From Pseudofrankia saprophytica (GTDB lineage: Bacteria; Actinomycetota; Actinomycetes; Frankiales; Frankiaceae), in the NCBI RefSeq assembly GCF_000235425.2, contig NZ_KI912267.1, positions 1,291,290-1,355,289 on the forward strand: 64,000 bases of DNA. The letters run 5' to 3'. The position numbers were made by a program, and so were the translations under genes. The notes beneath the pieces were generated by a model. It was not told where the DNA came from. It made no database searches and saw nothing but the letters and a program-made list of their open reading frames with translations. Of this stretch, positions 27,739 to 36,724 are shown in pieces (position 1 is the first letter of the stretch; each line of letters opens with the position of its first letter).

Positions 27739-29115
27739 ATGCACGTGGGGCGCGACAGAGGTAACTCATACCGACGGCCGGAAGCGTTAGGCGAGCTACG
27801 CTCCGCCGATCATCCTTCGATTTCGAGGAATCGCCGGTCCTTGCCGCGGACGGCGCGCCGACGGCGGCATCGTGACGTGCTGTCCCTCGTACTGGCTCTC
27901 GTGACGCTCACCAGTTGCGCCATCGGGACGGAGAAAACCGAGCGGACCGCCAACGCGGGTTGCGACGCGCCTGGGGTATCCCCCGGCGCCATCAAGGTAG
28001 GACTGATGTACCCGAACACGGGAATCCTCTCCGAGGCGTTCACACCGGCGCGCAGCGGCGTCGAGGCCCGGATCGGCCTCGCCAACCAGACCGGCGGCAT
28101 CAACGGCCGCAGGGTCGACCTGGTCTGGCGCGACGACGCCGGCGCGGCGGACACCAACGGCCTGACAGCCAAAGACCTCGTCGAAAAGGACCACGTCTTC
28201 GGCCTCATCGAGCTGAGTACCGCCGTCTCCGGGTCCGCGGACTACCTGGACCGCAACGGCGTGCCGGTGACCGGTCTCACCGCCGAGTCACTGTGGAACG
28301 ATCACGCCAACATGTTCTCGTTCTCCTACCTGTTCGCCAAGGGGACCGCGGTCACCACCGTCGGCCAGTACGCGAAGGCCCAGGGCGGCACGAGGGCCGT
28401 CGTGCTCGAGGACGCCGTCGGCGGCCCCACGGGCGAGATCGCGGACCAGCTGACGGCCAGTCTGAAAAGCCAGGGCATCGATGTCGTCCGGCGAATCGGT
28501 CTGACGACCGGTTGGAGCAGCGCGTCGTGGGCGGCCGACGAGATCATCGCCAGCCAGGCGGACGTCATCGTCGGCACCGTGGCGATGAGCAGCATCGCCG
28601 AGACGCTGGCGGCGGTGCGTGCCGAAGGCGGCAACCCGAAGGCCGTGTTAAGCCCGACCGGCTACAACCCGGACCTGCTGCGCGAGCAGGGGCCGGCCAT
28701 CGCCGGCTTGACGATCTGGCTCAACTACACCCCGTTCGAGTCCCAGTCGCCGGCCATTCGCCGTTACCAGGAGGCGATGGCCGAGTTCGCCCCCGAGCTG
28801 GACGCACCCGACCAGGAGGTCGCGGTCGCCTCCTACATCAGCGCGGACCTCTTCCTGCGCGGGCTCGAGGCCGCCGGCCCCTGCCCCACCCGCCAGGCCT
28901 TCATCACCAACCTGCGGAAGGTCACCGACTACGACGCAGGCGGCCTCGTCCCCGGCACCATCAACCTGTCCCAAAATCGCGGCAAGCCCAACACCTGCTA
29001 CGCCTTCGTCCGCGCCAACGCCACCGCCGACGGCTTCGACGTCGTCAGGGACTCCAAGGGGTCGGGCCAATGGTGCGGCCAGCTGATACATGAACCGGCC
29101 GCGGGCAATGAGTGA
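27739..29115 (+). CDS. ABC-type substrate-binding lipoprotein
   Basis: The 458-residue frame has an Arg-rich N-terminus, then VLSLVLALVTLTSCAIG with a lipobox Cys near residue 60. The long n-region suggests that the true start may be the GTG codon just before LSLVLALV. The mature part is a type-1 periplasmic binding fold like LivJ: IKVGLMYPNTGILSEAF, GGINGRRVDLVWRDDAG. No transporter permease or ATPase is adjacent. It is the second orphan binding lipoprotein of the window and only distantly similar to the first. Confidence 0.82.
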   Translation: MHVGRDRGNSYRRPEALGELRSADHPSISRNRRSLPRTARRRRHRDVLSLVLALVTLTSCAIGTEKTERTANAGCDAPGVSPGAIKVGLMYPNTGILSEAFTPARSGVEARIGLANQTGGINGRRVDLVWRDDAGAADTNGLTAKDLVEKDHVFGLIELSTAVSGSADYLDRNGVPVTGLTAESLWNDHANMFSFSYLFAKGTAVTTVGQYAKAQGGTRAVVLEDAVGGPTGEIADQLTASLKSQGIDVVRRIGLTTGWSSASWAADEIIASQADVIVGTVAMSSIAETLAAVRAEGGNPKAVLSPTGYNPDLLREQGPAIAGLTIWLNYTPFESQSPAIRRYQEAMAEFAPELDAPDQEVAVASYISADLFLRGLEAAGPCPTRQAFITNLRKVTDYDAGGLVPGTINLSQNRGKPNTCYAFVRANATADGFDVVRDSKGSGQWCGQLIHEPAAGNE

Positions 29116-29374
29116 CCAGCCCGGTTCATCTGGAGCACCAGGTCAGCCTCCGCCGCGAGCAGCGGGCGGAAGCTTCCGGCGCGACCGGGCGAACAGCTTC
29201 CGGTTGTCGTCCGGTAGCCACATGTGCCACCGTCCCGCCTCGTCCGGCTCGTTCTCTGCCGGTGCCGATGCCGGTGCCGTGGCGGCCGCCGCGCGGTGGC
29301 CGCTCGGTGGCCGCTCGGTGGCCGCTCGTGCCGGCACGGGCGCTCCCGCTTCCCGACGCTGAGAGGAACCCGCG

Positions 29375-30511
29375 GTGCTCATTCCTTTTGACGACTACCC
29401 GGTCCACCAGACCGCGCTGCCGCTCGCGCACGCCGGCGACGGCCACCCCGACCAGTACGACCGGTTCTGGTTCAACGGCTACGACGAGAACATGTACTTC
29501 GCGGTCGCGATGGGCTTATACCCGAACCGGGGCATCATCGACGCCGCGTTCAGCGTCGTGGCCGACGGCGTGCAGCGCTCGGTGTTCGCCTCCGGGCGCG
29601 TCCCGCTCGACCGCACGCAGACGAAAATAGGCCCGATCACGATCGAGATCGTCGAGCCGATGCGGATCAACCGCGTCGTCGTCGACGCGCCGGAGCACGG
29701 CCTCGTCGCGGACCTGACCGCGACGGCCCGCACTCCCGCGTACGAGGAGCCGCGCCAGACCCGGCACGCCGGCACCCAGCTGACCATGGACGTCACCCGC
29801 GCCACCCAGCTCGTCACCTGGGCCGGCACGCTCTCCGCCGGCGGCCACGACATCCCGCTGTCGACGCCCACCTACGGCACCAAGGATCGTTCCTGGGGAA
29901 TGCGCGGCGTAGGCGACCCGACGCCGGGGGCGCCGCGCAAGGTCCTGCCGCAGATCTTCTTCCTCTGGGCACCGCTGAACTTCGCCGACGTCGGTCTGCA
30001 CTACCTGCGGTTCGAGGACGCGCTCGGGGTGCCGTGGTCCCAGACCGCGGCGATCCTGCCGGTCATCGGCAACCATGCAGCGGTGTTCGGCGCCGACACC
30101 GGCATTCGCACGCTCAGCGGCGCCCGGCACGACGTGCGATGGGCACCCGGCCTGCGCCGATCGGAAGGAGCCACGATTCTCCTTGCCCCGGGTGACACCG
30201 CGGAAGCCCCAGGCGACACCGTCGAGCTGGAACCGATCCGCACATTCCGAATGAAGGGAGTCGGCTACCTGCACCCCACCTGGGGACATGGGAAATGGCA
30301 CGGCGAGCTGGCCGTCGGCGGAGAGGCGCACAAGGCCGCCGACCTCGACACGCTCGCCTTCGACACCGTCCACATCCAGCAGGTCATGCGTGCGACGTGG
30401 GGCGAGCGCACCGGTCTCGGCGTGCTCGAGCAACTCGTCGTCGGCCCCTACGCACCTGGCGGCTTCACCGACCTGCTCGACGGCGCCCCGGCCAGGGTCA
30501 CGGACCTTTGA
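29375..30511 (+). CDS. hypothetical protein, DUF7064/lipocalin-like candidate
   Basis: The start ATG or GTG near 29375 follows GAGAGGAAC. The 378-residue product has no signal peptide or membrane segment. It begins with DQYDRFWFNGYDENMYFAVA and contains GTKDRSWGMRGVGDP, an arrangement known from actinobacterial and proteobacterial proteins that are remotely similar to CrtC/AttH lipocalin-like domains. Such genes often accompany steroid or terpenoid catabolism. It therefore may be functionally related to the two secreted lipocalin-like proteins, but I do not recognise a defined reaction. Confidence 0.75.
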   Translation: MLIPFDDYPVHQTALPLAHAGDGHPDQYDRFWFNGYDENMYFAVAMGLYPNRGIIDAAFSVVADGVQRSVFASGRVPLDRTQTKIGPITIEIVEPMRINRVVVDAPEHGLVADLTATARTPAYEEPRQTRHAGTQLTMDVTRATQLVTWAGTLSAGGHDIPLSTPTYGTKDRSWGMRGVGDPTPGAPRKVLPQIFFLWAPLNFADVGLHYLRFEDALGVPWSQTAAILPVIGNHAAVFGADTGIRTLSGARHDVRWAPGLRRSEGATILLAPGDTAEAPGDTVELEPIRTFRMKGVGYLHPTWGHGKWHGELAVGGEAHKAADLDTLAFDTVHIQQVMRATWGERTGLGVLEQLVVGPYAPGGFTDLLDGAPARVTDL

Positions 30512-30622
30512 ACGCCAGCCCGCTCTGCCCCGGCCGCCCGGCGAGCCACTCGGGATGGCCCGCCGGGGAACGAGCGGCGGTGACGGCGCGCTGGCGCGCG
30601 GCGGTGACGGCGCGCGTCCGCT

Positions 30623-31858
30623 CTACAGGACCTTCGCGAGCGGGTCGACTCCCATCAGCGCGCCGAGGTTGCCGCCCATGATCTTGCGCTGCTCGTCGAC
30701 GGTCAGACTGTCAAGCTCGTCGATGAACGTCACCGGGTCGAACAAGCCCTCCGGGTGCGGATAGTCGGAGCCGAACAACACGTTGTCCGCGCCGAGCACC
30801 TTGACCAGGCCGACCACGTCCTCCTCGTGGAACGGGTGGACGTAGACGCAGCGGTGCCAGGCGACCATCGGGTCTTCGTCGAACAGGTCCGGGGTGCGCT
30901 CGTAGAGCTTCTCCAGCTGCGTCACCAGCGGGCGGACCCAGGAGCTGCCGTTCTCGACCGGCAGGAAGCGCAGCCCCGGGAACCGAGTGGCCAGGCCGTG
31001 TCCGAGGATCGAGGCGATGACGTCCTTGATGACGCGGTGCTCGCTCATCACCAGCTCGGCGAATGCGGTCCGCCTGGACTTGAACGGCAGGAACTCGGCG
31101 GACGCGCCCTCCCAGTCGTTCAGATAACGCTGGAAGCCGTCGTCCGAGGCGTGCATGCCGACGACGATGCCGGCCTCCTCGACCCGCTTCCAGAACGGGT
31201 CGAACTCGGGCAGCGCGAACGAGCGGCGCTGCCCGCCGTAGCCGGGCACGGGCGCCGGTCGGACCAGGATGGCGCGGGCCCCGTGCTCGATCACCCAGTC
31301 CAACTCGCGCAGCGCCTCGTCCAGGATCGGCAGCGTGATGACGGGCGTCGGGAAGATCCGGTTCTCGTAGTTGAACGTCCAGTGCTCGTGCATCCACCGG
31401 TTGAGCGCGCGGACCACGATGACCGTGGCCTCCGGGTCGTCCGCGAGGCGCTCCTCGAGCAGGCTCGCCAGCGTCGGCCACATCATCGCCCGGTCGATGC
31501 TCAGCTCGTTCATGAGCTCGAGCCGGTCCGCCGGGTTGAAGTACGCCGGGATCGACGGCACGTAGCGCGGCGGCGGGGCGACCTGGATGTCACCGGCCTT
31601 GGTCTTCGACGACGGGTTCTTCAGCCGGAACTCGAGCTCCTGAGCTCCCGGCGGCGCGACGACGTTGAACGTCGGGTTCGGGATGTACTCACTGATCTGC
31701 CCACGGAGGGCGATCTTCGTCCGGTTGCCCACCTGGACGTACTTCACGAGCCCGTCGTACTCCGCCGGCAGGTACTTCGTGAACGCGTCGGTGGTCTCGT
31801 ACATGTGGTTGTCCGCGTCGAAGACCGGAAACTCGATCGACCGCGACAAGGCGATCAC
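30623..31858 (-). CDS. amidohydrolase (ACMSD-like), paralog
   Basis: GTG 31858 behind GAGAGGA gives 411 residues. The N-terminus EFPVFDADNHMYETTDAF matches the DADNH element of the amidohydrolase at 14,374. Later landmarks are ARAILVRPAPVPG, GIVVGMHASD and NVLFGSDYPHPEG, with metal-binding His and Asp. The C-terminus is MGVDPLAKVL. It has no obvious operon partner: the plus-strand hypothetical gene is convergent. A 12-bp palindrome CATCACGTGATG lies 20 bases upstream. Confidence 0.88.
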   Translation of the reverse strand: MIALSRSIEFPVFDADNHMYETTDAFTKYLPAEYDGLVKYVQVGNRTKIALRGQISEYIPNPTFNVVAPPGAQELEFRLKNPSSKTKAGDIQVAPPPRYVPSIPAYFNPADRLELMNELSIDRAMMWPTLASLLEERLADDPEATVIVVRALNRWMHEHWTFNYENRIFPTPVITLPILDEALRELDWVIEHGARAILVRPAPVPGYGGQRRSFALPEFDPFWKRVEEAGIVVGMHASDDGFQRYLNDWEGASAEFLPFKSRRTAFAELVMSEHRVIKDVIASILGHGLATRFPGLRFLPVENGSSWVRPLVTQLEKLYERTPDLFDEDPMVAWHRCVYVHPFHEEDVVGLVKVLGADNVLFGSDYPHPEGLFDPVTFIDELDSLTVDEQRKIMGGNLGALMGVDPLAKVL

Positions 31859-31877
31859 ATCCTCTCAGCGCGTCCAA

Positions 31878-31889
31878 CATCACGTGATG
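31878..31889. promoter_or_regulatory. palindrome CATCACGTGATG, candidate operator
   Basis: A perfect 12-bp palindrome sits immediately upstream of the amidohydrolase start, in AT-richer DNA. No regulator gene is next to it. Confidence 0.35.
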
Positions 31890-32206
31890 GTGGTCACGGT
31901 AGTCGACAAAGTCAGACGTCGTCTAGTTTTTCCAGCCCGAGCTGGACCGTGGTGCCCGGACCGGATGCGTGGGCCGCGACCCACCCAGGCTGGGAGTACC
32001 CGAGCCGGTCGGAGGAACCAGGTAGGTCGGAGGAACCGGGTAAGAGGAACCAGGTAGGAGGTGATCGGTCGGACCGTCCTCGGACCGCCCTCGGGCACCC
32101 TCGAGCACCCTCGGCACCGGTGCCCGGCGGGTCCGCGCGAGGCAGGCGCCAGCCTTGATCTTCGGCGACGATCGTTCCCCGGCTCGCGCCAAGGCCTCGA
32201 CCCGAG

Positions 32207-32629
32207 CTAGGTCCGCGCCCTTCGCTCCAAGTACGTTTCGTCAGGTGCGCCGAAGCCGTGCTGCTTGTACAGCCCGTGCGCGTCCGCGGTGTGCAGCATC
32301 CATCGGAAGTTCACGCCGGGGCCTTCGTCGATCATCGCCGTCACCAGCGCCTTGCCCAGCCCCCTCCCACGCACCCGTTCGACGATGAACACGTCCGCGA
32401 GATAGGCGAGCGCGACGCCGTCCGAAAGGGCCCGCGCGAAGCCCACCAGCTCCCCCGTGCTCGTCTCGTAGACGCCGACGACCCGCCAGGCACCGTCGAG
32501 CTGGGCGTCGACATCCGCGCGTCGCCGCCACCGACCCCAGTAGGCGCTCGTCGACAGAAACGCCCAGACAGCGTCGCGGTCGACCCGGCCCAGGTCGTCG
32601 TCGAGCTCGAACCCCTCGAAAACCGTCAT
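32207..32629 (-). CDS. GNAT-family N-acetyltransferase
   Basis: From ATG 32629 the protein is 140 residues. It has the GNAT core: WRVVGVYETSTGELVGFARAL, LADVFIVERVRGRGLGKALV (acetyl-CoA binding R/Q-x-x-G-x-G/A loop) and a C-terminal helix with DAHGLYKQHGF. This pattern is typical of small GNAT enzymes that acetylate small amines. The longer upstream frame has no family support. It is isolated, and its substrate is unknown. Confidence 0.88.
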   Translation of the reverse strand: MTVFEGFELDDDLGRVDRDAVWAFLSTSAYWGRWRRRADVDAQLDGAWRVVGVYETSTGELVGFARALSDGVALAYLADVFIVERVRGRGLGKALVTAMIDEGPGVNFRWMLHTADAHGLYKQHGFGAPDETYLERRART

Positions 32630-33255
32630 GCGGCCCGACTCTGTCAGAACCCGCCAACCATCCGCACACGGATTTCGGTGCGAGAGCCGCGCGGCAGACG
32701 GTGGCCGGTCTGGGCGAGCTACCAGCGCGCGCCGCGGGAGCATTCTCGAACGATGATCACGGCGATCCTGATGCCCGGCCCGGCGGGGCGGCGGCCCGAC
32801 GGCCCGGCGGCCCGGCGGCGAATCCGGCCGCTCGGAAGCGGGATGCCGCCGCACGGCCTCTGGCAGCCGAGCCCGGTTTGAGCAGCAGGCACTCGTGTGG
32901 CTCCCGAGCCGGGTCACCATCGGGCACTGCCGGTGCCGGCCAGACTCTCGGTGCCGGCCGCAGGGCGCCGGCATAGCCGCCGACCTGGGCGGAAGCGATC
33001 TGGCCAGGTCGGCGGCGATGCGCCGAGATCCGGCTCCCAAGACAGATCGTCGCCTGTCGTCCGCGTCACTTGACAGCATGATCTGCCACCGCCAGGATCG
33101 AATGTATGTTCGATCTCCTCGGGGTCCGGTCACGCACTCGCATCGCCCACGAAGGCCGGGTCACGCCCGCCCCCCGGGTCCCGTCGCAGATCAACACCGC
33201 CCCCAGGCCCCTCGCGGCCAGGCCGTCGACCGACCTGCCACCGAGTGTGGCCCGG
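32630..33255. other. intergenic region with SOS-box-like palindrome
   Basis: The only notable element is CGAATGTATGTTCG at 33099-33112. Open frames here are GC-rich shadows. Confidence 0.45.
33099..33112. promoter_or_regulatory. LexA/SOS-box-like site
   Basis: CGAATGTATGTTCG differs by one base from the Gram-positive SOS consensus pattern CGAAC-N4-GTTCG. It lies about 145 bases upstream of a possible small gene at 33256 and 530 bases before the tRNA with the integrated element. Confidence 0.4.
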
Positions 33256-33441
33256 ATGGCGGCGCGGACAAGACTATCGGCGGAGCTGCTTGCCGCCATC
33301 ATGGCCGTCGACGGGCGATCCCGAGCCACCCTCGACGACATGGAACGCGCGGACGCGCTGGCGGACGCCCTCCTGGCCCGTCGACGCCAGCGAGTCGGCC
33401 GGGCGCACCCCGAACTCGTCCAGGCGAGTCACCGCGGCTGA
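33256..33441 (+). CDS. possible small hypothetical protein
   Basis: The frame encodes 61 residues from ATG 33256 (111 residues if ATG 33106 is used). It has mostly G or C in the third codon position and a helical, charged sequence (LSAELLAAIMAVDGRS, ADALADALLARRRQR). No family is recognised and no clear ribosome site was seen. It may be a SOS-regulated small protein, given the palindrome upstream, or not a gene. Confidence 0.35.
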   Translation: MAARTRLSAELLAAIMAVDGRSRATLDDMERADALADALLARRRQRVGRAHPELVQASHRG

Positions 33442-33638
33442 CGGACCCGGCAAATTCCACGAACCGGTGGATCTCCGCCGGCACGGGCGCAGACACGGGT
33501 CCGCGAAGCCCTAGGTGCGGCGAGCAACGACACGAACCAGTGCTCAGCGTCCCACCCAGCCAGCGGTACTCCCCGCGCAGGATCGCTGACCAGCCGGTAC
33601 GACACGACACGGCTGTAGTCGGTACGCTACGTCAGCCT

Positions 33639-33712
33639 GGGGCGGTAGCTCAGCCGGTCAGAGCAGGGGACTCATAATCCTCCGGTCGTGGGTTCGAGCC
33701 CCACCCGCCCCA
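33639..33712 (+). tRNA. tRNA with CAT anticodon (probably elongator tRNA-Met)
   Basis: The 74-base sequence folds into a full cloverleaf: 7-bp acceptor stem GGGGCGG/CCGCCCC, D arm GCTC/GAGC, anticodon stem GGGGA/TCCTC with loop CTCATAA, and a T arm GTGGG/CCCAC with TTCGAGC. The discriminator is A, and CCA is not encoded. The anticodon is CAT, so it is tRNA-Met, or tRNA-Ile2 if C34 is modified to lysidine. The region from the anticodon loop to the 3' end is the attachment core of the integrated element. Confidence 0.93.
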
Positions 33713-33713
33713 C
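33671..33713 (+). repeat. attL of element A (43-bp core inside the tRNA)
   Basis: The 43 bases from the anticodon loop to just past the tRNA end recur exactly at 55027-55069 and 56568-56610. In this copy they complete the functional tRNA. Confidence 0.92.
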
Positions 33714-34036
33714 ACTCACTCTGTGTAGTTTTCGCAGGTCGCTGCTCCCAAGTCGATCAGGGGCGGCGACCTTTGATCATTTCTGGCAGCCACGCTGGCA
33801 GCCACACGTTCCGTTCGGGTCGCGAAGGCTTCAGGCTCGGATCGCCGCCAACGCGGCCACCCCCTCCAGTTCGTGTCGCGTTCGTCACATCTGCTGGACG
33901 CACGCAACCTTCAGTCCGCCTCCAGCACTCCGACCAGGCGTGATTCCCACTTGACCATCACACCCCACCCCGTAGAGAAACAATCCCACTGCTACGGTGA
34001 CGCAACATCACAACTCGATAGGTATGGAGAACCGGG
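33713..34036. other. left end of element A (integrase arm region)
   Basis: This AT-richer DNA carries TGGCAGCCAC at 33784-33793 and 33796-33805, a 12-base repeat. A related stretch occurs behind the second core copy at 55070-55141. No gene was found. Confidence 0.6.
33784..33805. repeat. arm-type repeat pair near attL
   Basis: Two copies of TGGCAGCCAC with 12-base periodicity lie 70 bases inside attL. The same nonamer pair with the same spacing occurs inside attR at 54900-54920, as expected of integrase arm sites. Confidence 0.65.
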
Positions 34037-34537
34037 ATGGCCAAGCGCAACGTCGCGCTCTCTCTGCTCGTGGTCGAACTCGGCGCGATTGCGCTACTTG
34101 TGGCTTCTCTGATCTCATTCGACTGGCATCAGCTCTGGTTCGCTCTGTCAGTCTCGATCGCGATCCCGTGTTGGCTGCTCGCCGTCAAGGCGCCTTCTAC
34201 TTGCGGCGTGACAACCCAGCGCGGCACCCCGTGCCGTAACCGGACGGTCGGCGTACTATTTGGATGCTCCCAGGCGCCCGGCGGAGGCCATGTCTGGGCG
34301 AAATTCTTCGCTCGCTTCGGATGGCATCCTCACCAGCCAGTCCCGGCCGACGCTGAGAACTCCGCATCACCTTCAACACGTGGCTCGACCAGTCCCGACG
34401 GAACCGTTCTGACTGCTCACCAGCGCGGCATCGTGGTTGTCAGACTTGAAGAAGACATGCAAAGCACCCTTACCTTCTGGATGACGGTTGTCGCGACCCT
34501 TTCAGGAGTCATCTCGACCGCCGCCATATTTGCCTAG
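34037..34537 (+). CDS. small membrane protein of element A
   Basis: The 166-residue protein has two close N-terminal membrane helices (LLVVELGAIALLVASLI and LWFALSVSIAIPCWLLAV) and a third at the C-terminus (MTVVATLSGVISTAAIFA). Between lies a Cys-containing loop (TCGVTTQRGTPCRNRT, LFGC) that could bind a metal. Its stop overlaps the integrase stop tail to tail. GC is visibly lower than in the chromosome. The function is unknown; small membrane proteins at this position are common AICE cargo. Confidence 0.75.
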   Translation: MAKRNVALSLLVVELGAIALLVASLISFDWHQLWFALSVSIAIPCWLLAVKAPSTCGVTTQRGTPCRNRTVGVLFGCSQAPGGGHVWAKFFARFGWHPHQPVPADAENSASPSTRGSTSPDGTVLTAHQRGIVVVRLEEDMQSTLTFWMTVVATLSGVISTAAIFA

Positions 34538-35790
34538 TCGGAGGTCTGGCCGTCGTCCTCTGGGTCCCAGAGGACCGAGCCGATGCCGTCGGCGGCGTCC
34601 CGTTGCATCTCTGGGATGACGTGGCTGTAGGTGTCGAGGGTCAGGCTGATCTGCGAGTGGCCGAGGATCTCCATGGCGACGCGGGCCGGGGTCCCCTGGG
34701 CCAGGAGCAGCGTGGCCGCGGTGTGCCGGGCGTCGTGAAGCCGGGCGTGCGGGACGCCTGCCTGTTCGAGAAGGCGCTTCCAGGTGGCCCAGTCGCGAGC
34801 AGGGTCCAGGGGACAGCCGTTTGGCTGGGTGAAGACAAGGTTCCATTCGTTCTTCCAGAGGTCGCGAGCGTGCTCCGCCGCTTTCCTCTGTCGGTCGCGC
34901 TGGTCGCGCAGCGCCCGGACGAGCGGCCTCGGGAGGGTGATCGTGCGCCGCCCGGCGCGGCTCTTGGGTGCGACGAGGACCAGGCCGCCACCGCCGACAC
35001 GGGACGGGCAGCTTCCCGCGCGCTTCTTGCCGCACGGCGTGTCGCCGCATCCGTGCTGCCAGGGCCGGCGCTGGAGGGCTTGGCGGACCGCGATGGTTCC
35101 TCGGACGAGGTCGACCGCGTCCCAGGCCAAGCCGAGCGCTTCGCCCTGCCGCAAGCCCAGCGAGAGCGCGACCGACCATCGCGCCGGATTGACGTCGTCG
35201 GCCGCGACCTTGAGGATCTGCCGGGCCTGCTGGGCCGTCAGCGGTCGGATTTCATCGCGTTGCACGGCCGGCGCGTCCACCAACGCGCAGACGTTGCGAG
35301 CGACCTTTCCGCGTTGCACAGCGACCTTGAGTGCGCGGCTCAGAATACGGAAGCACTGCCGAACGGTCGCCGGGGCAAGGCCCTCGGCGAGCAGCTCATC
35401 CCGCCAGGTCTCGACGTTCTCAGGCTGAAGCGCTTCGAGCTTGTAGCCGCCCAACGCCGGAATGATCCGATGGTTGACCTTGCTCCGGTACCCATCGAGC
35501 GTCGACGGCCGAACCCGCGCCGGGGCGATGTGCTCGACCCAGAACGTCACCCACTGGCCGACCGTCGGCGGCTTCTTACCGGTCGTCACCGCGACGACGA
35601 CACCGTCCTCCTGCTGCCGACGTAGCTTCCGAAGCTTCTCGGCCACCTCGGCGCGGGTCCGGCCGGACAGGTACTTGCGTTGGCGCTTGCCGTCCCTCCA
35701 GCCCAGGTCGACCGACGCGCGCCAACGGCCATCCGGCGACTTGTAGATTGCTCCCTCGCCAGCGCCGCGGCGTCCCTTGCGCGCAGCCAT
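34534..35790 (-). CDS. int: tyrosine recombinase (integrase) of element A
   Basis: ATG 35790 gives 418 residues, the usual length for an AICE integrase; the longer frame upstream is not coding. An N-terminal arm-binding domain (GAIYKSPDGRWRASVDLGW) is followed by the core-binding SAM-like domain (TVGQWVTFWVEH) and a catalytic domain with Arg in SLGLRQGEALGLAW, HDARH (HxxR), and LGHSQISLTLDTYSHV with His and the nucleophilic Tyr. The start overlaps the stop of the 87-residue gene upstream (TGATG), so it is translationally coupled. It should recombine the tRNA-end core sites. Confidence 0.95.
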   Translation of the reverse strand: MAARKGRRGAGEGAIYKSPDGRWRASVDLGWRDGKRQRKYLSGRTRAEVAEKLRKLRRQQEDGVVVAVTTGKKPPTVGQWVTFWVEHIAPARVRPSTLDGYRSKVNHRIIPALGGYKLEALQPENVETWRDELLAEGLAPATVRQCFRILSRALKVAVQRGKVARNVCALVDAPAVQRDEIRPLTAQQARQILKVAADDVNPARWSVALSLGLRQGEALGLAWDAVDLVRGTIAVRQALQRRPWQHGCGDTPCGKKRAGSCPSRVGGGGLVLVAPKSRAGRRTITLPRPLVRALRDQRDRQRKAAEHARDLWKNEWNLVFTQPNGCPLDPARDWATWKRLLEQAGVPHARLHDARHTAATLLLAQGTPARVAMEILGHSQISLTLDTYSHVIPEMQRDAADGIGSVLWDPEDDGQTSD

Positions 35791-36053
35791 CAGGCCACCT
35801 CCTGCCGGTCGTTGGAGGATTCGCGGGCCACCTCGGCCAGGGCGAGTGCGTACCGGGCGGCCGCGATGGTGAATTGGTCCGTGCGTCCGGCGACGATTTC
35901 CTCCGCGACGAACCGCAGAGCGCCGCAGGCGTAGGAGTACCGGGCGTCGAGCGGGTAGTGGGCCACTTCGGCGCGCGCTCTGGTCAGCTCTGCCGCCGTG
36001 GGGCGGTAGTCCACTGAGTCGTTGGCGAACGGGTCGGGCCTGTTTTCGGGCAT
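35790..36053 (-). CDS. small hypothetical protein coupled to integrase
   Basis: ATG 36053 with AAGGAG upstream gives 87 residues rich in Ala and acidic residues, probably all-helical (RPTAAELTRARAEVAHYPL, FTIAAARYALALAEVA). The stop codon shares a base with the integrase ATG. No family is recognised. The position suggests a co-factor or regulator of integration. Confidence 0.72.
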   Translation of the reverse strand: MPENRPDPFANDSVDYRPTAAELTRARAEVAHYPLDARYSYACGALRFVAEEIVAGRTDQFTIAAARYALALAEVARESSNDRQEVA

Positions 36054-36301
36054 GACGATTCGAAGCTCCTTGCCGGAAAGAACGGACCTGAGCGCCGGGC
36101 GCGGGTGTCGCTGCCGGGCGTCGGTGGGCATTCCGTTCTCTGGGCGGAGGGAGGATCTGTCGGGGCGCCGGCCGCGTCCAGGGCGCTGCGCGTCGCTGCG
36201 CGATCGGCCTTCGGCCGACCCTGGACCCGTCCGACACCCCGACAGCTTTGGAAGCCGCCAGAGAGCGGAAAAAAATGGGGGTGGTGCAGGCAGGGGTGCC
36301 G

Positions 36302-36598
36302 CTACGGGCGGGAGACGCCCGCCGCCGCCGGGTCCGTCGAGGGCATCGCGTCTGCGGGGACGAGGGCCGAAGCGCCCGGCACGCGCCGGAAGACCAAGAC
36401 CACGTCGATGTCGCCGAAGTGCTCGGTGAAGAAGGCGTCCGGTGGGAGGTCCGCGAGGATCGCGACCAGGTCGCCGATGTCGGCGCCGGGGCGGATCGTC
36501 AGCTCGTGGCCGGTGTCGGTCGCCTGCGTCGAGACGAGCGGCGAGTCGTCACCGGGGGTGCGCCACGCGCCGAAGCCGCCGGAAGAGAAAATGGGCAT
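36302..36598 (-). CDS. small AICE protein with FGD(I/V)D motif
   Basis: ATG 36598 behind AAGGAGCG gives 98 residues. The middle part (IGDLVAILADLPPDAFF, EHFGDIDVVLVFRRV) matches the middle of the protein at 43,258-43,776, so both belong to one small family. No enzymatic motif is visible. It is transcribed towards the 87-residue gene and the integrase after a gap of about 250 bases. Confidence 0.72.
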   Translation of the reverse strand: MPIFSSGGFGAWRTPGDDSPLVSTQATDTGHELTIRPGADIGDLVAILADLPPDAFFTEHFGDIDVVLVFRRVPGASALVPADAMPSTDPAAAGVSRP

Positions 36599-36724
36599 AG
36601 GGCTTCGCTCCTTGTGGATGCAAGGGGTGGGGTCTAGGTCTCGGCGGGTGTTCCAGCACCCGTCGGGACCGCTAACGGCTACAGTAGGCATTAGCTACTG
36701 GCTCGTCAAGCTATGATGCAGCCC

